Positions 36,580 through 44,895 of a stretch of DNA of 64,000 bases are shown here, in pieces. The number at the start of each line of letters is the position of its first letter. Within the stretch, counting starts at the first letter, position 1. Made by a program: the position numbers and the translations under genes. Source of the stretch: Oligoflexales bacterium (GTDB lineage Bacteria > Bdellovibrionota_B > Oligoflexia > Oligoflexales > RGVZ01); the NCBI GenBank assembly GCA_947494335.1, contig CANLUT010000001.1, positions 868,001 through 932,000 of the forward strand, in the 5' to 3' direction. The notes beneath the pieces were generated by a model. The model was not told where the DNA came from. It was given only the letters and a program-made list of their open reading frames with translations, and ran no database searches.

Positions 36580-36882
36580 ATGATGATGAAAGTTTATTCA
36601 GCTTTGCTAATCGTATTTTTATCCCTCATGGGAGCCGGTCAAGCTCAGGCATTGACGGCTAATCAGGTTACATTTCAGTTCCTCAGTAGCGGTAAATATC
36701 GGGTCAACCTGTATTATACGGTGCCAGCCCTCAAGGAGTTCCGGGAGTCTTACGTTGAATTTGATGATAGGAAACGCGCAGAAGCTTTTTATTTCGACGT
36801 GCTGCGCGGTGCTGATTTTTACTTGCAAGACGAGCCGCAAACCAGATTCGTCAATGAGCCCATGGCTCCAAGTCCTTGGTGA
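36580..36882 (+). CDS. Small secreted protein of unknown function
   Basis: This 100-aa protein has a signal peptide (cleavage near AQA-LT). Three ATG codons start it; the first is used here. The mature part is about 75 residues, beta-rich then helical (FDDRKRAEAFYFDVLRGAD), with no cysteine. I do not recognise the family. It lies between divergent and convergent minus-strand genes. Confidence 0.55.
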   Translation: MMMKVYSALLIVFLSLMGAGQAQALTANQVTFQFLSSGKYRVNLYYTVPALKEFRESYVEFDDRKRAEAFYFDVLRGADFYLQDEPQTRFVNEPMAPSPW

Positions 36883-36904
36883 TACGACCTTCTGGTTTTA
36901 ACGC

Positions 36905-37882
36905 TCACGAGTTTTTAACGTGAGTCAGGGCCCGATCACTAACGACAGCTCCAACTCTCGAAATGACATCACTGGCAAGCGTTGCAGCGATTTTTCCGCA
37001 TGTAGCAAGGTCGCGGCCTTTCAAGAACCCATGCAAAAATCCAGCGGCAAACATATCGCCAGCAGCTGTTGTATCAACAACTTTTGTGGGAACAGGGCTG
37101 ATTTGGAATTCTTCTTTGCCTTTTACGACCAAAGCACCATCCGCACCGAGCTTCACAACTGCTATCGAACCCGTTGCAGCGATGCGTCTCGCAGTTTCTT
37201 CAGGCGAGGTTTGAAATAGCAGCTTTGCCTCCTCGCGGTTTGCAAAAACAATATCAGCCTCGGCCTCAATCAGAGCGATGAAGTCGCTGCGGTTACGGTC
37301 AACAACAAAAGGGTCAGCCAAATCAAAAGAGATGATAGTGTTATGCTTATGCGCTGTTTCGATAGAGCTTTTTAATGCGCGTTTCTGATCCTCAGTATCC
37401 CACTGGTATCCGCAGAAGTGAAAAACATGTGACTCGGCGATCTCTTTGTGAGGTATATGGGTCGCGTCGTAAAGCCGGCTTGCTCCCAAGTTCGTATTCA
37501 TGGTTCGTTCGCCGTCTGGGGTGATCAATATCAGGCATGTCCCTGTGCTTTCCGCGCCATGGCCGCCTAGCAAGGATTTTATACCCAGGGATTCCATTCG
37601 CTCGCGAATGCGGCGACCATACTCGTCATCATTGACCATCCCAGCAAAAACGGTTTTGTGCCCGAGGCTCGCTAAGGTTCTGATGGCATTCATGGAGCTA
37701 CCGCCAAGCTCGGTCACTTTCTTCTTTGTGCCGAATTGGGCAAGGACTTCGCGCTGACGCTGACTGTCAACTAGATGCATCACGCCTTTGGTGAGTCCAA
37801 GTCGTTTAATGTCAGCATCTTCAATTTCAATCAAAACGTCCATCAATGCATTACAAACGCTGGTAATATCATAGGTCTTCAT
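36905..37882 (-). CDS. PfkB-family carbohydrate/nucleoside kinase
   Basis: The 325-aa protein has both PfkB signatures: GGSSMNAIRTLASLG near residue 60 and the C-terminal anion hole DTTAAGDMFAAGFLHG with the catalytic Asp. The substrate region (NALMDVLIEI, GDxxxA-like) most resembles adenosine/nucleoside or sugar kinases, but the exact substrate cannot be read. It phosphorylates a hydroxyl with ATP in the cytoplasm. It is the last gene of a minus-strand run from pgsA, 32 bp after the previous gene. Confidence 0.88.
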   Translation of the reverse strand: MKTYDITSVCNALMDVLIEIEDADIKRLGLTKGVMHLVDSQRQREVLAQFGTKKKVTELGGSSMNAIRTLASLGHKTVFAGMVNDDEYGRRIRERMESLGIKSLLGGHGAESTGTCLILITPDGERTMNTNLGASRLYDATHIPHKEIAESHVFHFCGYQWDTEDQKRALKSSIETAHKHNTIISFDLADPFVVDRNRSDFIALIEAEADIVFANREEAKLLFQTSPEETARRIAATGSIAVVKLGADGALVVKGKEEFQISPVPTKVVDTTAAGDMFAAGFLHGFLKGRDLATCGKIAATLASDVISRVGAVVSDRALTHVKNS

Positions 37883-37914
37883 AGTGCTAGTCTCCGGAGC
37901 ATGAGGCGTAAAGA

Positions 37915-38457
37915 TTAGCTCGCCTCACGAGAATTGTCACGGAGTTCTGAAGGGTGTTTTGACATGAGTTGTGAATGGCTTATTTGTTCTGCGTAAAGGC
38001 TAGCCAGTCGCGTCTTGAGTTGAAAAAATTCTTCTGTTATTTCAGCGTTTTCTTTCTTTAAAAGCCACGCATTCCAGAATGCACAGATTATCGCGAGAAT
38101 TGTCCAGGATTGAGGCCTAGAAAGGCTGACGAAGGCCCACAAAAACGCGATCGTCAGCATGCCAAGACGAGTAAAGCCGATAAACCGTATCCCACACCAG
38201 CGGCTTCCGGATTGACGCAAATGGCGCAGATAAAGTGCACCGACGATCAAGGCAACGGGAAGGTTTGCAGCCCGCCAGGCAAACACTGATCCGTAGATTT
38301 CCCCTAGAATGGATGCTGACGTAAGCAGGCACATTAGAATCAGAGCGCGTTGACGTCTTTGGCGCTGCACCCAAGAAAGGATGGAAGCCGGGCTATAGGA
38401 GTGCAGTATAAGCGTGGCAATTAGGCTACACACCGCAACCCAATAGATCTTGGTCAT
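37915..38457 (-). CDS. Small multi-pass membrane protein of unknown function
   Basis: The 180-aa protein has about four to five helices (residues 5-22, 40-58, 65-80, 100-118, 120-135) and a cytoplasmic helical tail of 45 residues (EEFFQLKTRLASLYAEQIS). I recognise no family. Its start at 38457 is one base from the stop of the preceding MBL-like gene, so translational coupling is very likely. Confidence 0.65.
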   Translation of the reverse strand: MTKIYWVAVCSLIATLILHSYSPASILSWVQRQRRQRALILMCLLTSASILGEIYGSVFAWRAANLPVALIVGALYLRHLRQSGSRWCGIRFIGFTRLGMLTIAFLWAFVSLSRPQSWTILAIICAFWNAWLLKKENAEITEEFFQLKTRLASLYAEQISHSQLMSKHPSELRDNSREAS

Positions 38458-38458
38458 T

Positions 38459-39349
38459 TTATCCTGCCTTTGCTCGCGCCTGCGTGCTTAAGGATATAAA
38501 GCTCTCAACTTCAGATGCCAGGTGAATAGAAATTCTAGAGGGGTCCCCACATAGTTTTGGCAACTTTTCGCTTAGCTTCCTAAGCTCAGACTGTAGATGT
38601 ATGTCGGTCATTTCAGGATGAAACTGGCTAAGATATAAGTCATTGGCTCCCACTAATAAACCAAGCTTCAGCGCGTCATCGAATGTGGTTCTGTCCTGAC
38701 TCCAAACATCTTGGTGAGGGCCGTTGGAGGCGGCGCATACAAGAGTCTTTGCTCCCTCCAGGAAGGTCGCTATTAATGCGAGAGCGTGCTCATCAGGTGA
38801 GCTAATCATAACAAATCCCAGGTCAATTCCCGAGGTGTGAGTCAGGCGCCAAGCGGCCAACGGGTAGGGCGCTAATGGGTGAAGGAGTGGCAACGCCATA
38901 ATGGTCCATTGACCCCATTGCTTTTTAGTGGTGCTTCCGTGGATTGATAGCTTGGACGGAAAGCTCTCTATCCCATTAAAAGGGGTTAGGAGATTGGAAC
39001 TCATGTCATTGAGGGCGTCTTCGATTTGGGATTTGCTAGCGCTTGTAAAAAGCTCCAAATGGCTTGATTTGAAGTGAATTGGTGCAAAGAACGGCAAGCC
39101 AAGAATCGAGTCCCAAAACAGGTCAGAAAAAAGTATCGCGCAATGAAAGCGATCTTTTCTGGATTTGTGATCATTCAGCCAATTTGGAAGGGCCTGGTTT
39201 AGGCCAAATCCAGCATTTATAAAGATGTGACTGCTATCGTCACAAATCTCGATGCAAGAGGTATTGCCGCCAAAAGCGATATTCCTTCGACCTGGCACCG
39301 AGTGAAATGCCCTGACACCATGAAACTTCATGCGGCAGTTAGTGGCCAT
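38459..39349 (-). CDS. MBL-fold paralogue lacking the metal-binding motif
   Basis: The 296-aa protein matches the neighbouring MBL hydrolase in its opening (FHGVRAFHSVPGRRNIAFGG against FHGVRGSRPVHDPHNLIYGG) and layout. Where that protein has ITHTHWDHVLMLPFL, this one reads LFSDLFWDSILGLPFF, so every His of HxHxDH is lost. Other ligand positions are also replaced. It is probably an inactive partner or binding protein. Start 39349 has a strong gaggagga ribosome site and overlaps the MBL gene by 22 bp. Confidence 0.7.
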   Translation of the reverse strand: MATNCRMKFHGVRAFHSVPGRRNIAFGGNTSCIEICDDSSHIFINAGFGLNQALPNWLNDHKSRKDRFHCAILFSDLFWDSILGLPFFAPIHFKSSHLELFTSASKSQIEDALNDMSSNLLTPFNGIESFPSKLSIHGSTTKKQWGQWTIMALPLLHPLAPYPLAAWRLTHTSGIDLGFVMISSPDEHALALIATFLEGAKTLVCAASNGPHQDVWSQDRTTFDDALKLGLLVGANDLYLSQFHPEMTDIHLQSELRKLSEKLPKLCGDPSRISIHLASEVESFISLSTQARAKAG

Positions 39350-40245
39350 TCGTCCTCCTCTCGGGCGTTGATAACGTCCATTCCTAGTTGGACTGCCAAT
39401 CGTTGCGCTACCATTTGTTTTTTTGCGATGTCATGATCCAGATCCTCGGGTGCATGGTGGAACATGAATAAGCGCTTAACGTTGGCTTTGGAGCAAATAT
39501 CCATGGCAAATTCTGGTGTCGCATGGCCCCAGTCGGCTTTCAGATTTTCCTGGTTGAAATGCGTGTCAAAGACAACATTTGGAACGTCTTCTAGAAATTT
39601 GATCAACTGACGCTGATAGTTTTTCTCGAACTTTTTAACGCCTATCGAAATTGCCTGTTCGGTGAATGATTCACCTAGTAGGTTTCCACCCTCGATCGAG
39701 GCAATATCCGGTATTATGGCGGCGACGGAGCTCTCGTAACTTATCTTGTAACCCAGCGTAATATGTTGATGGTTTACCTGAAAGCCAACAACTTTTACTT
39801 TTCCTTCGATGATAAACGTTTTTCCGGGGGTTACTTTGTTAAAGCTCAAGTTGGCTTTGATTGAGGGCTTGGGGATCGGTAGTCGTCCTGGTTTCATCAA
39901 ATCATGAAATATGTCTTTGAACGGGACGCCGGCCACATCAGGCGCATAAAAGTGTATTTCGAAGTCGCTACTTTCTAGTTGTCGCAAAAATGGAAGCATC
40001 AATACGTGGTCCCAGTGCGTGTGTGTAATAAGAATATGCAGCTTTTTACGTTGTGGGTTTACTGATTTTAATGCTGATAGGTTTTGTAAACCGCTACCGC
40101 CATCCACGACGATTGAATAGTTCGAGCCGGTATCGAATTCAATACAAGTCGAATTTCCGCCATAAATCAGATTGTGTGGGTCGTGCACCGGACGAGACCC
40201 GCGGACGCCATGGAACCTCAGAATCGCAGCAGGCGATTTTTTCAT
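39328..40245 (-). CDS. Metallo-beta-lactamase-fold hydrolase
   Basis: The 305-aa protein carries an intact di-metal site: HTHWDH, NHQH, a later DTHF and HHAP. The layout is closest to cyclic-nucleotide phosphodiesterase-like and RNase Z-like MBL proteins (FHGVRGS start, GGNSTCIEF). I infer a phosphodiester substrate but cannot identify it. The ATG at 40245 overlaps the stop of the upstream gene (ATGA) and its 3' end overlaps the metal-less paralogue, so the three genes are tightly coupled. Confidence 0.82.
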   Translation of the reverse strand: MKKSPAAILRFHGVRGSRPVHDPHNLIYGGNSTCIEFDTGSNYSIVVDGGSGLQNLSALKSVNPQRKKLHILITHTHWDHVLMLPFLRQLESSDFEIHFYAPDVAGVPFKDIFHDLMKPGRLPIPKPSIKANLSFNKVTPGKTFIIEGKVKVVGFQVNHQHITLGYKISYESSVAAIIPDIASIEGGNLLGESFTEQAISIGVKKFEKNYQRQLIKFLEDVPNVVFDTHFNQENLKADWGHATPEFAMDICSKANVKRLFMFHHAPEDLDHDIAKKQMVAQRLAVQLGMDVINAREEDEWPLTAA

Positions 40246-41060
40246 GACGCCTCCCGCTCTGACGAGTGTTCTGTGTCTGAATTCATGTTTTCAGTATTGG
40301 TAACTATTCTTATGAGACGGGATTGCACACCGTTCAGTTCAATAATGATTCGTAAAGAGATCTGGGTTTGACTTCGGTGAATCACAACCACAGAGGCCGC
40401 TGCTGGTGTCAAGAGGTCGCAAATTAGCAGCTGCTCATCTTCTGATTTGGTGTCGGACGTGATTTTGAAGTCTAATGTAAGACCATCTGTTGACAGTTCG
40501 TAGGTCGTGAGGCGATCGGCCAATTTTTCTGAGAGAAGCGCTAGTCCTTTGGCTATGGCTGTAAAGGAAGGATAGTTTACAATCCGGTACTGTTTTGCCC
40601 ATGGAATCAAATTCGTATGAGATTCAGCGATTCCACTGGAAAAAGATATTGACGATGCATACCAGGATGACTGGGGATGAATTCCATAAGTATGCATCAA
40701 AGCTTGTAGCAAGGTCAGATCAAGCGTCAGGCCAACTTGGTTTGATGGGAGAATGATTTTGGAGTTTCCAGATAATTTTTTTGGCGATTGGTTTGATAAA
40801 ATATAAATCTGAGCCCAGGAAGATTCATGGTCATCGCTATGTGGGAGCTTCATCCCTTCGGGCAATAAAAGAACGGAGTTTGGCTCTGGAATTGACGGCA
40901 GTGACTTGATTTGGTCGACAACTTTAACGCATTGTCCCAAAGCAAGAGCAGTTCCCTTGAGTTTACGCATTGCGGCGCTGTTACCCTCGGGGCTGATGAT
41001 GTAGAAAATTGGAGCGGGACCTTTCAACTGGTTCTCCCGAAGCCGTTCGATATCAAACAT
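40242..41060 (-). CDS. Protein of unknown function in the MBL operon
   Basis: I chose the ATG at 41060; a TTG at 41114 is the open alternative and neither has a strong ribosome site. The 272-aa protein is soluble. Its first 110 residues have an alternating strand/helix pattern (IFYIISPEGNSAAMRK, SVLLLPEGM) that could be a degenerate receiver-like fold without the usual Asp pocket. The C-terminal part is unassigned. It is coupled to the MBL gene by a 4-bp overlap. Confidence 0.55.
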   Translation of the reverse strand: MFDIERLRENQLKGPAPIFYIISPEGNSAAMRKLKGTALALGQCVKVVDQIKSLPSIPEPNSVLLLPEGMKLPHSDDHESSWAQIYILSNQSPKKLSGNSKIILPSNQVGLTLDLTLLQALMHTYGIHPQSSWYASSISFSSGIAESHTNLIPWAKQYRIVNYPSFTAIAKGLALLSEKLADRLTTYELSTDGLTLDFKITSDTKSEDEQLLICDLLTPAAASVVVIHRSQTQISLRIIIELNGVQSRLIRIVTNTENMNSDTEHSSEREAS

Positions 41061-41162
41061 GAAGATTCTGTAAGGTAATCGGATATTTCCGGGGAAAGTT
41101 AACCAGAACTCCAAATGGTTTGTCCGCTGGCGGATATTCTGCGACAGGCCTATGCTTCAGAT

Positions 41163-41753
41163 TTAGCTGCGTTCAGTCGGGTGATTTTGGGAATTACCAA
41201 GAAACTCCCGAAAGTACAAATACCCCGAGTAGAGGCTAACAACCAGAGCAAGCCAAATGGCCGACATTCCGATTGTCCTAAATGGTATGTCAAACCATGA
41301 GATATCGCGCATAAGCAAACAGAAGATGCCGAGGTCCTGAAAGATTGTTTTTATCTTTCCGAATGAACTAACTTGGATCGTGTATCCGTCTTCTAATGCC
41401 ATCAGGCGCATGCCGCTGACTGCGATATCGCGACAAAGCAAAAATCCGCAAATCCAAGGTGGAAGAATATCTCCGTCTGCTAGTAAGAGAAGCGATGCGG
41501 CCGATAGCATTTTGTCTGCAATCGGATCGAGCAAAGCTCCGAGGCGACTCTCCTGGTTGTAGAGGCGGGCCAAATAGCCATCAAGAATATCCGTAAGACC
41601 CGCGAGTCCGAAGATCAAGGCACAAAGAACGTCAGTAAATTGGGTTTTAGTGGGGTAGATAAATAAAAGAACTGGGATCGCCAAAATTCTCGTTAAGGTC
41701 AGTTGGTTGGGGAGCTGACTTAGCCATGCAGCCTTGCTTGTTGGACGAGGCAT
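41163..41753 (-). CDS. pgsA: CDP-diacylglycerol-glycerol-3-phosphate 3-phosphatidyltransferase
   Basis: This inner-membrane enzyme makes phosphatidylglycerophosphate for acidic phospholipid synthesis. The CDP-alcohol phosphotransferase signature is exact: DGYLARLYNQESRLGALLDP followed by IAD, fitting DGx2ARx8Gx3Dx3D. The protein has about five to six helices and a normal 196-residue length. It opens the minus-strand run that continues through the MBL genes to PfkB, with a gap of about 100 bp to the next start. Confidence 0.92.
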   Translation of the reverse strand: MPRPTSKAAWLSQLPNQLTLTRILAIPVLLFIYPTKTQFTDVLCALIFGLAGLTDILDGYLARLYNQESRLGALLDPIADKMLSAASLLLLADGDILPPWICGFLLCRDIAVSGMRLMALEDGYTIQVSSFGKIKTIFQDLGIFCLLMRDISWFDIPFRTIGMSAIWLALVVSLYSGYLYFREFLGNSQNHPTERS

Positions 41754-41876
41754 TAAACTGATCTTTCCTCTAAAGTTGGCATGGGGCGAACGGTATCGTA
41801 AATCATAGAACTGTGCAAGTCCTCGAAATGGTGTTACAAACCATGGTGTGGATACTTTTTGTTAGGGTTGTGACTG

Positions 41877-43460
41877 TTGAGTACTGGAAATTTCAATACT
41901 GATTATTTGGTGGTCGGCGGTGGTATCGCGGGACTGTCTCTTGCTTTGAAGCTGGCAAGTAAGGGCCAGGTTACTGTCGTTGTGAAGAATGGGCTCGAAG
42001 AGAGTAATACCTGGTATGCTCAGGGCGGTATTGCATCGGTCCTTGATCCAACTGATAGCTTTGAAAATCACGTCCATGACACGATGATTGCAGGTGCTGG
42101 TTTATGCCACGAGGAGGTAGTGCGACTCGTTGTCTCGGAAGGGCCAAGACTGGTCAAGGAATTGGCGGAAATCGGCGCCAGATTCGATTCAGACAAGGAC
42201 GGAGCGTGGCATTTGACGCGAGAAGGTGGTCACAGCCATCGCAGAATCATTCATTCGCAAGATGTTACCGGAAAAGTTGTTGCTGAGGCTTTGATTGCCA
42301 AGGCTAAAGCGGATCCAAAAATTGAAATTTTAGAGCAGTTTACGGCAATAGATCTGATTACGACCGATAAGGTCGCGCCAGACTTTTCCAAGAACAGCTG
42401 CCTGGGTGGTTGGTTTTTTGATCGCCGTGCAAAACGCGTTGTCAGAATCACGAGTGGATTGACATTTCTTTGTACTGGCGGACACGGAAAGCTCTATTTA
42501 TACACATCGAATCCCGACAGCGCTACAGGTGATGGTCTGGCAATTGGCTGGCGTGCGGGGTGTCGTGTCGCAAATCTTGAATTTATGCAGTTTCATCCGA
42601 CCTGTTTATTTCATCCCAAAGCTAAGAATTTTTTAATCAGTGAAGCTGTCCGGGGGGAGGGTGGAGTGCTCAAAGACATGCGAGGACGATCCTTTATGGA
42701 GGATTATCACCCCATGGGATCTCTGGCGCCACGGGATATCGTCGCACGAGCTATTGATACTGAATTGAAAAAGTCAGGTGATCAGCATGTATGGCTAGAC
42801 GTTCGGGCGTTGGGTGGGGAGCGGATTAAAAAGTCGTTTCCGAATATCTATGAAATGTGTCTCAAACATGGAATTGATATGGCTGTAGATATGGTTCCAG
42901 TGGTGCCAGCTGCGCATTATAGCTGCGGTGGACTGGTTACAGATAACTATGCTCGAACAAATGTCGAGCGTTTATACGCGGTGGGTGAGGTCTCCTGCAC
43001 GGGTCTGCATGGAGCCAATCGATTAGCGTCAAACAGCCTTCTTGAAGCCATGGTGTTTGCGGACCGGGCCGCAAGTGATGCGATCACTAGAACGGATTTG
43101 GCTACTCCGTCATTGGTTGATGCTTCATGGACGAACGTGGATCAACCCGGACCAGATGAGCAGGTCGTACTGACCCATTCCTGGGATGAGATCAGACGGG
43201 TTATGTGGAACTATGTCGGAATCGTGCGAAGCGAACATCGTCTAAAACGAGCCTTGTCGCGAATTGAAAATATTCGTCAGGAAGTTGATGAGTATTGGTG
43301 GCGTAATCGGGTCTCAAACGAGGTGCTTGAAGTGCGAAATTTAGCAGCAGTAGCCTGGCTAACAGTCCGATCTGCGATGGCTAGAAAAGAATCCCGCGGA
43401 ATCCACTTCATGCTTGATTGGCCGGAAGCGTCTTCTGCGGGTAAGGACACCATTCTTTAA
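41877..43460 (+). CDS. nadB: L-aspartate oxidase
   Basis: This flavoenzyme oxidises aspartate to iminoaspartate, the first step of de novo NAD synthesis. The start is TTG. The FAD motif VVGGGIAGLSLALKLA, substrate loop TWYAQGGIASVLDPTDS, HTREGGHSHRRIIHS-type region and catalytic segment MQFHPTCLF are present, and the C-terminal helical domain is complete at 527 residues. NadA and NadC are not in the window. It is divergent from pgsA. Confidence 0.93.
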   Translation: MSTGNFNTDYLVVGGGIAGLSLALKLASKGQVTVVVKNGLEESNTWYAQGGIASVLDPTDSFENHVHDTMIAGAGLCHEEVVRLVVSEGPRLVKELAEIGARFDSDKDGAWHLTREGGHSHRRIIHSQDVTGKVVAEALIAKAKADPKIEILEQFTAIDLITTDKVAPDFSKNSCLGGWFFDRRAKRVVRITSGLTFLCTGGHGKLYLYTSNPDSATGDGLAIGWRAGCRVANLEFMQFHPTCLFHPKAKNFLISEAVRGEGGVLKDMRGRSFMEDYHPMGSLAPRDIVARAIDTELKKSGDQHVWLDVRALGGERIKKSFPNIYEMCLKHGIDMAVDMVPVVPAAHYSCGGLVTDNYARTNVERLYAVGEVSCTGLHGANRLASNSLLEAMVFADRAASDAITRTDLATPSLVDASWTNVDQPGPDEQVVLTHSWDEIRRVMWNYVGIVRSEHRLKRALSRIENIRQEVDEYWWRNRVSNEVLEVRNLAAVAWLTVRSAMARKESRGIHFMLDWPEASSAGKDTIL

Positions 43461-43467
43461 TAGCAGC

Positions 43468-43986
43468 TTAGAACGACTCTGCACCAATGCGGTGTGTGAC
43501 TGATCCCCCGGTGGGAAGCAGAGTTGACGGAGTTGGACGGCTTGGATCGACCGGTGGAACGAATACATTGACGCCCTTAATCTGCTCGGGGGTGCAAAGA
43601 CGGACCGATTCAAAAACAAGAGCAACGATATCGTCGCGAGCATCTGCGGGCGACTCAATCAGAATGGATCCATCAACGGTACGTGCACGGCGAATTCCCA
43701 CCTGAAGTGTTTGGCCATCCTTCTCAACGGTCACTGGGTGGGTTTTGGACTTAATCTGAAATCCTTTTTCCATCAGCTGTTGAAAAATCATTTCGCGATC
43801 AAAGCTGTCGTGTCTTACTGCTGCCGCAACGCGACTCTTCTCGCAAATTGGGCAACGGCGACCAGCCCAACGGTGTCCATTTTCGTCCGTGTAGACTTTG
43901 GAGCCGTCCTTCATTTTTTGGCCGGTCCAATTCCAGACGCGTTCAGCGAAACAATAGCCACAGGTGCGTGTTTTTAGTCCTTCCAT
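43468..43986 (-). CDS. Zinc-ribbon protein of unknown function
   Basis: I chose the start at 43986 (MEGLKTRTC), with taggag 11 bases upstream. Two CxxC pairs, CGYC near residue 9 and CPIC near 47, form a likely zinc ribbon; the intervening and following sequence is basic. A C-terminal region has VNVFVPPVDPSRPTPSTLL. No known catalytic motif is seen. It is convergent with nadB, 7 bp apart. Confidence 0.65.
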   Translation of the reverse strand: MEGLKTRTCGYCFAERVWNWTGQKMKDGSKVYTDENGHRWAGRRCPICEKSRVAAAVRHDSFDREMIFQQLMEKGFQIKSKTHPVTVEKDGQTLQVGIRRARTVDGSILIESPADARDDIVALVFESVRLCTPEQIKGVNVFVPPVDPSRPTPSTLLPTGGSVTHRIGAESF

Positions 43987-44139
43987 GAGACTTAAACTCC
44001 TAGCCGACAAATTGAAAGTTGGGTTTCAAGTGAGTAGTCTACATGACAAAACCGGGAATTTCAAAGAATGCCTATAAAAAAATAAAAGTCTAAAGTAATC
44101 AGCTATTTAGAATGACTGGTCTGTGTTGTTTGAGGCGAA

Positions 44140-44895
44140 TCAAAGGTCGTACTGCTTTTTCAGTGATTGCCAGCGTCCCGACAGCTTCATGGCTTTAACA
44201 CAGGTGTCCAAGCGACGAATGATGCTCGGATCACGCTTGTAGAATGGACTGTTTTTCGACATGACGAAAAAGTAGTCCTGAGTCTGCAATGAAAAATTTG
44301 TATTCCTAATTTTATCTTGGAGCTGAAGCTTCTTACTGCGCCAACGAATTTCGGGGCTCGACACAATGGTGGCGTCGATCCTTTTCTTAGCCAGCATTTT
44401 GACCACCTGGTCAGGATCGTTAAGCTCGAGGGACTCAACGGTACCACCTTTTCTTTTTCGCTGTTCAAAATAATCTCGAAATTGATCTGAGGGTCGAAGT
44501 CCGACCAGCTGGCCTACTGAAAGCCCATCCAAATCAGAGATACGTCGTATTGTTTTTTTTACGTGTACGCCCGTCCAAACCGCGTACGTGTTGGAGAAAA
44601 CCACTTCTTTGCCGTATTCCAGGATTTTTGCACGATCGTTTTTATAGCTCATAATGTTAATATCTAAATCACCTTGTTCCATCTGTTTAAACATGCGTCG
44701 AATGGGGTACATATCAAATGAAACATTCGAATCAATTTTCTCGCCACATTGAGATAAAATTTCCCATCCCATGCCCCGCGCGGTTTTTGACTCCTGAATA
44801 AAAAATGGAGGCCAATCTGGGGCGCTAGCCGTCAGCGATCGTCCCGATGCAGATGTAGTGGCGACAAAACATATGATGCTAAGCAACAGCTTCAT
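44140..44895 (-). CDS. Periplasmic solute-binding protein (SBP family 3-like)
   Basis: The 251-aa protein has a signal peptide and the two-lobe family 3 pattern: APDWPPFFIQ opening, GMGWEILSQCGEKI, ISDLDGLSVGQLVGLRP hinge region and DQVVKMLAKKRIDATIVSS. Relatives bind amino acids or polar organics. No ABC permease is adjacent. Instead it overlaps the upstream phosphatase gene by 17 bp, suggesting it acts as a sensor subunit rather than for uptake. Confidence 0.82.
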   Translation of the reverse strand: MKLLLSIICFVATTSASGRSLTASAPDWPPFFIQESKTARGMGWEILSQCGEKIDSNVSFDMYPIRRMFKQMEQGDLDINIMSYKNDRAKILEYGKEVVFSNTYAVWTGVHVKKTIRRISDLDGLSVGQLVGLRPSDQFRDYFEQRKRKGGTVESLELNDPDQVVKMLAKKRIDATIVSSPEIRWRSKKLQLQDKIRNTNFSLQTQDYFFVMSKNSPFYKRDPSIIRRLDTCVKAMKLSGRWQSLKKQYDL

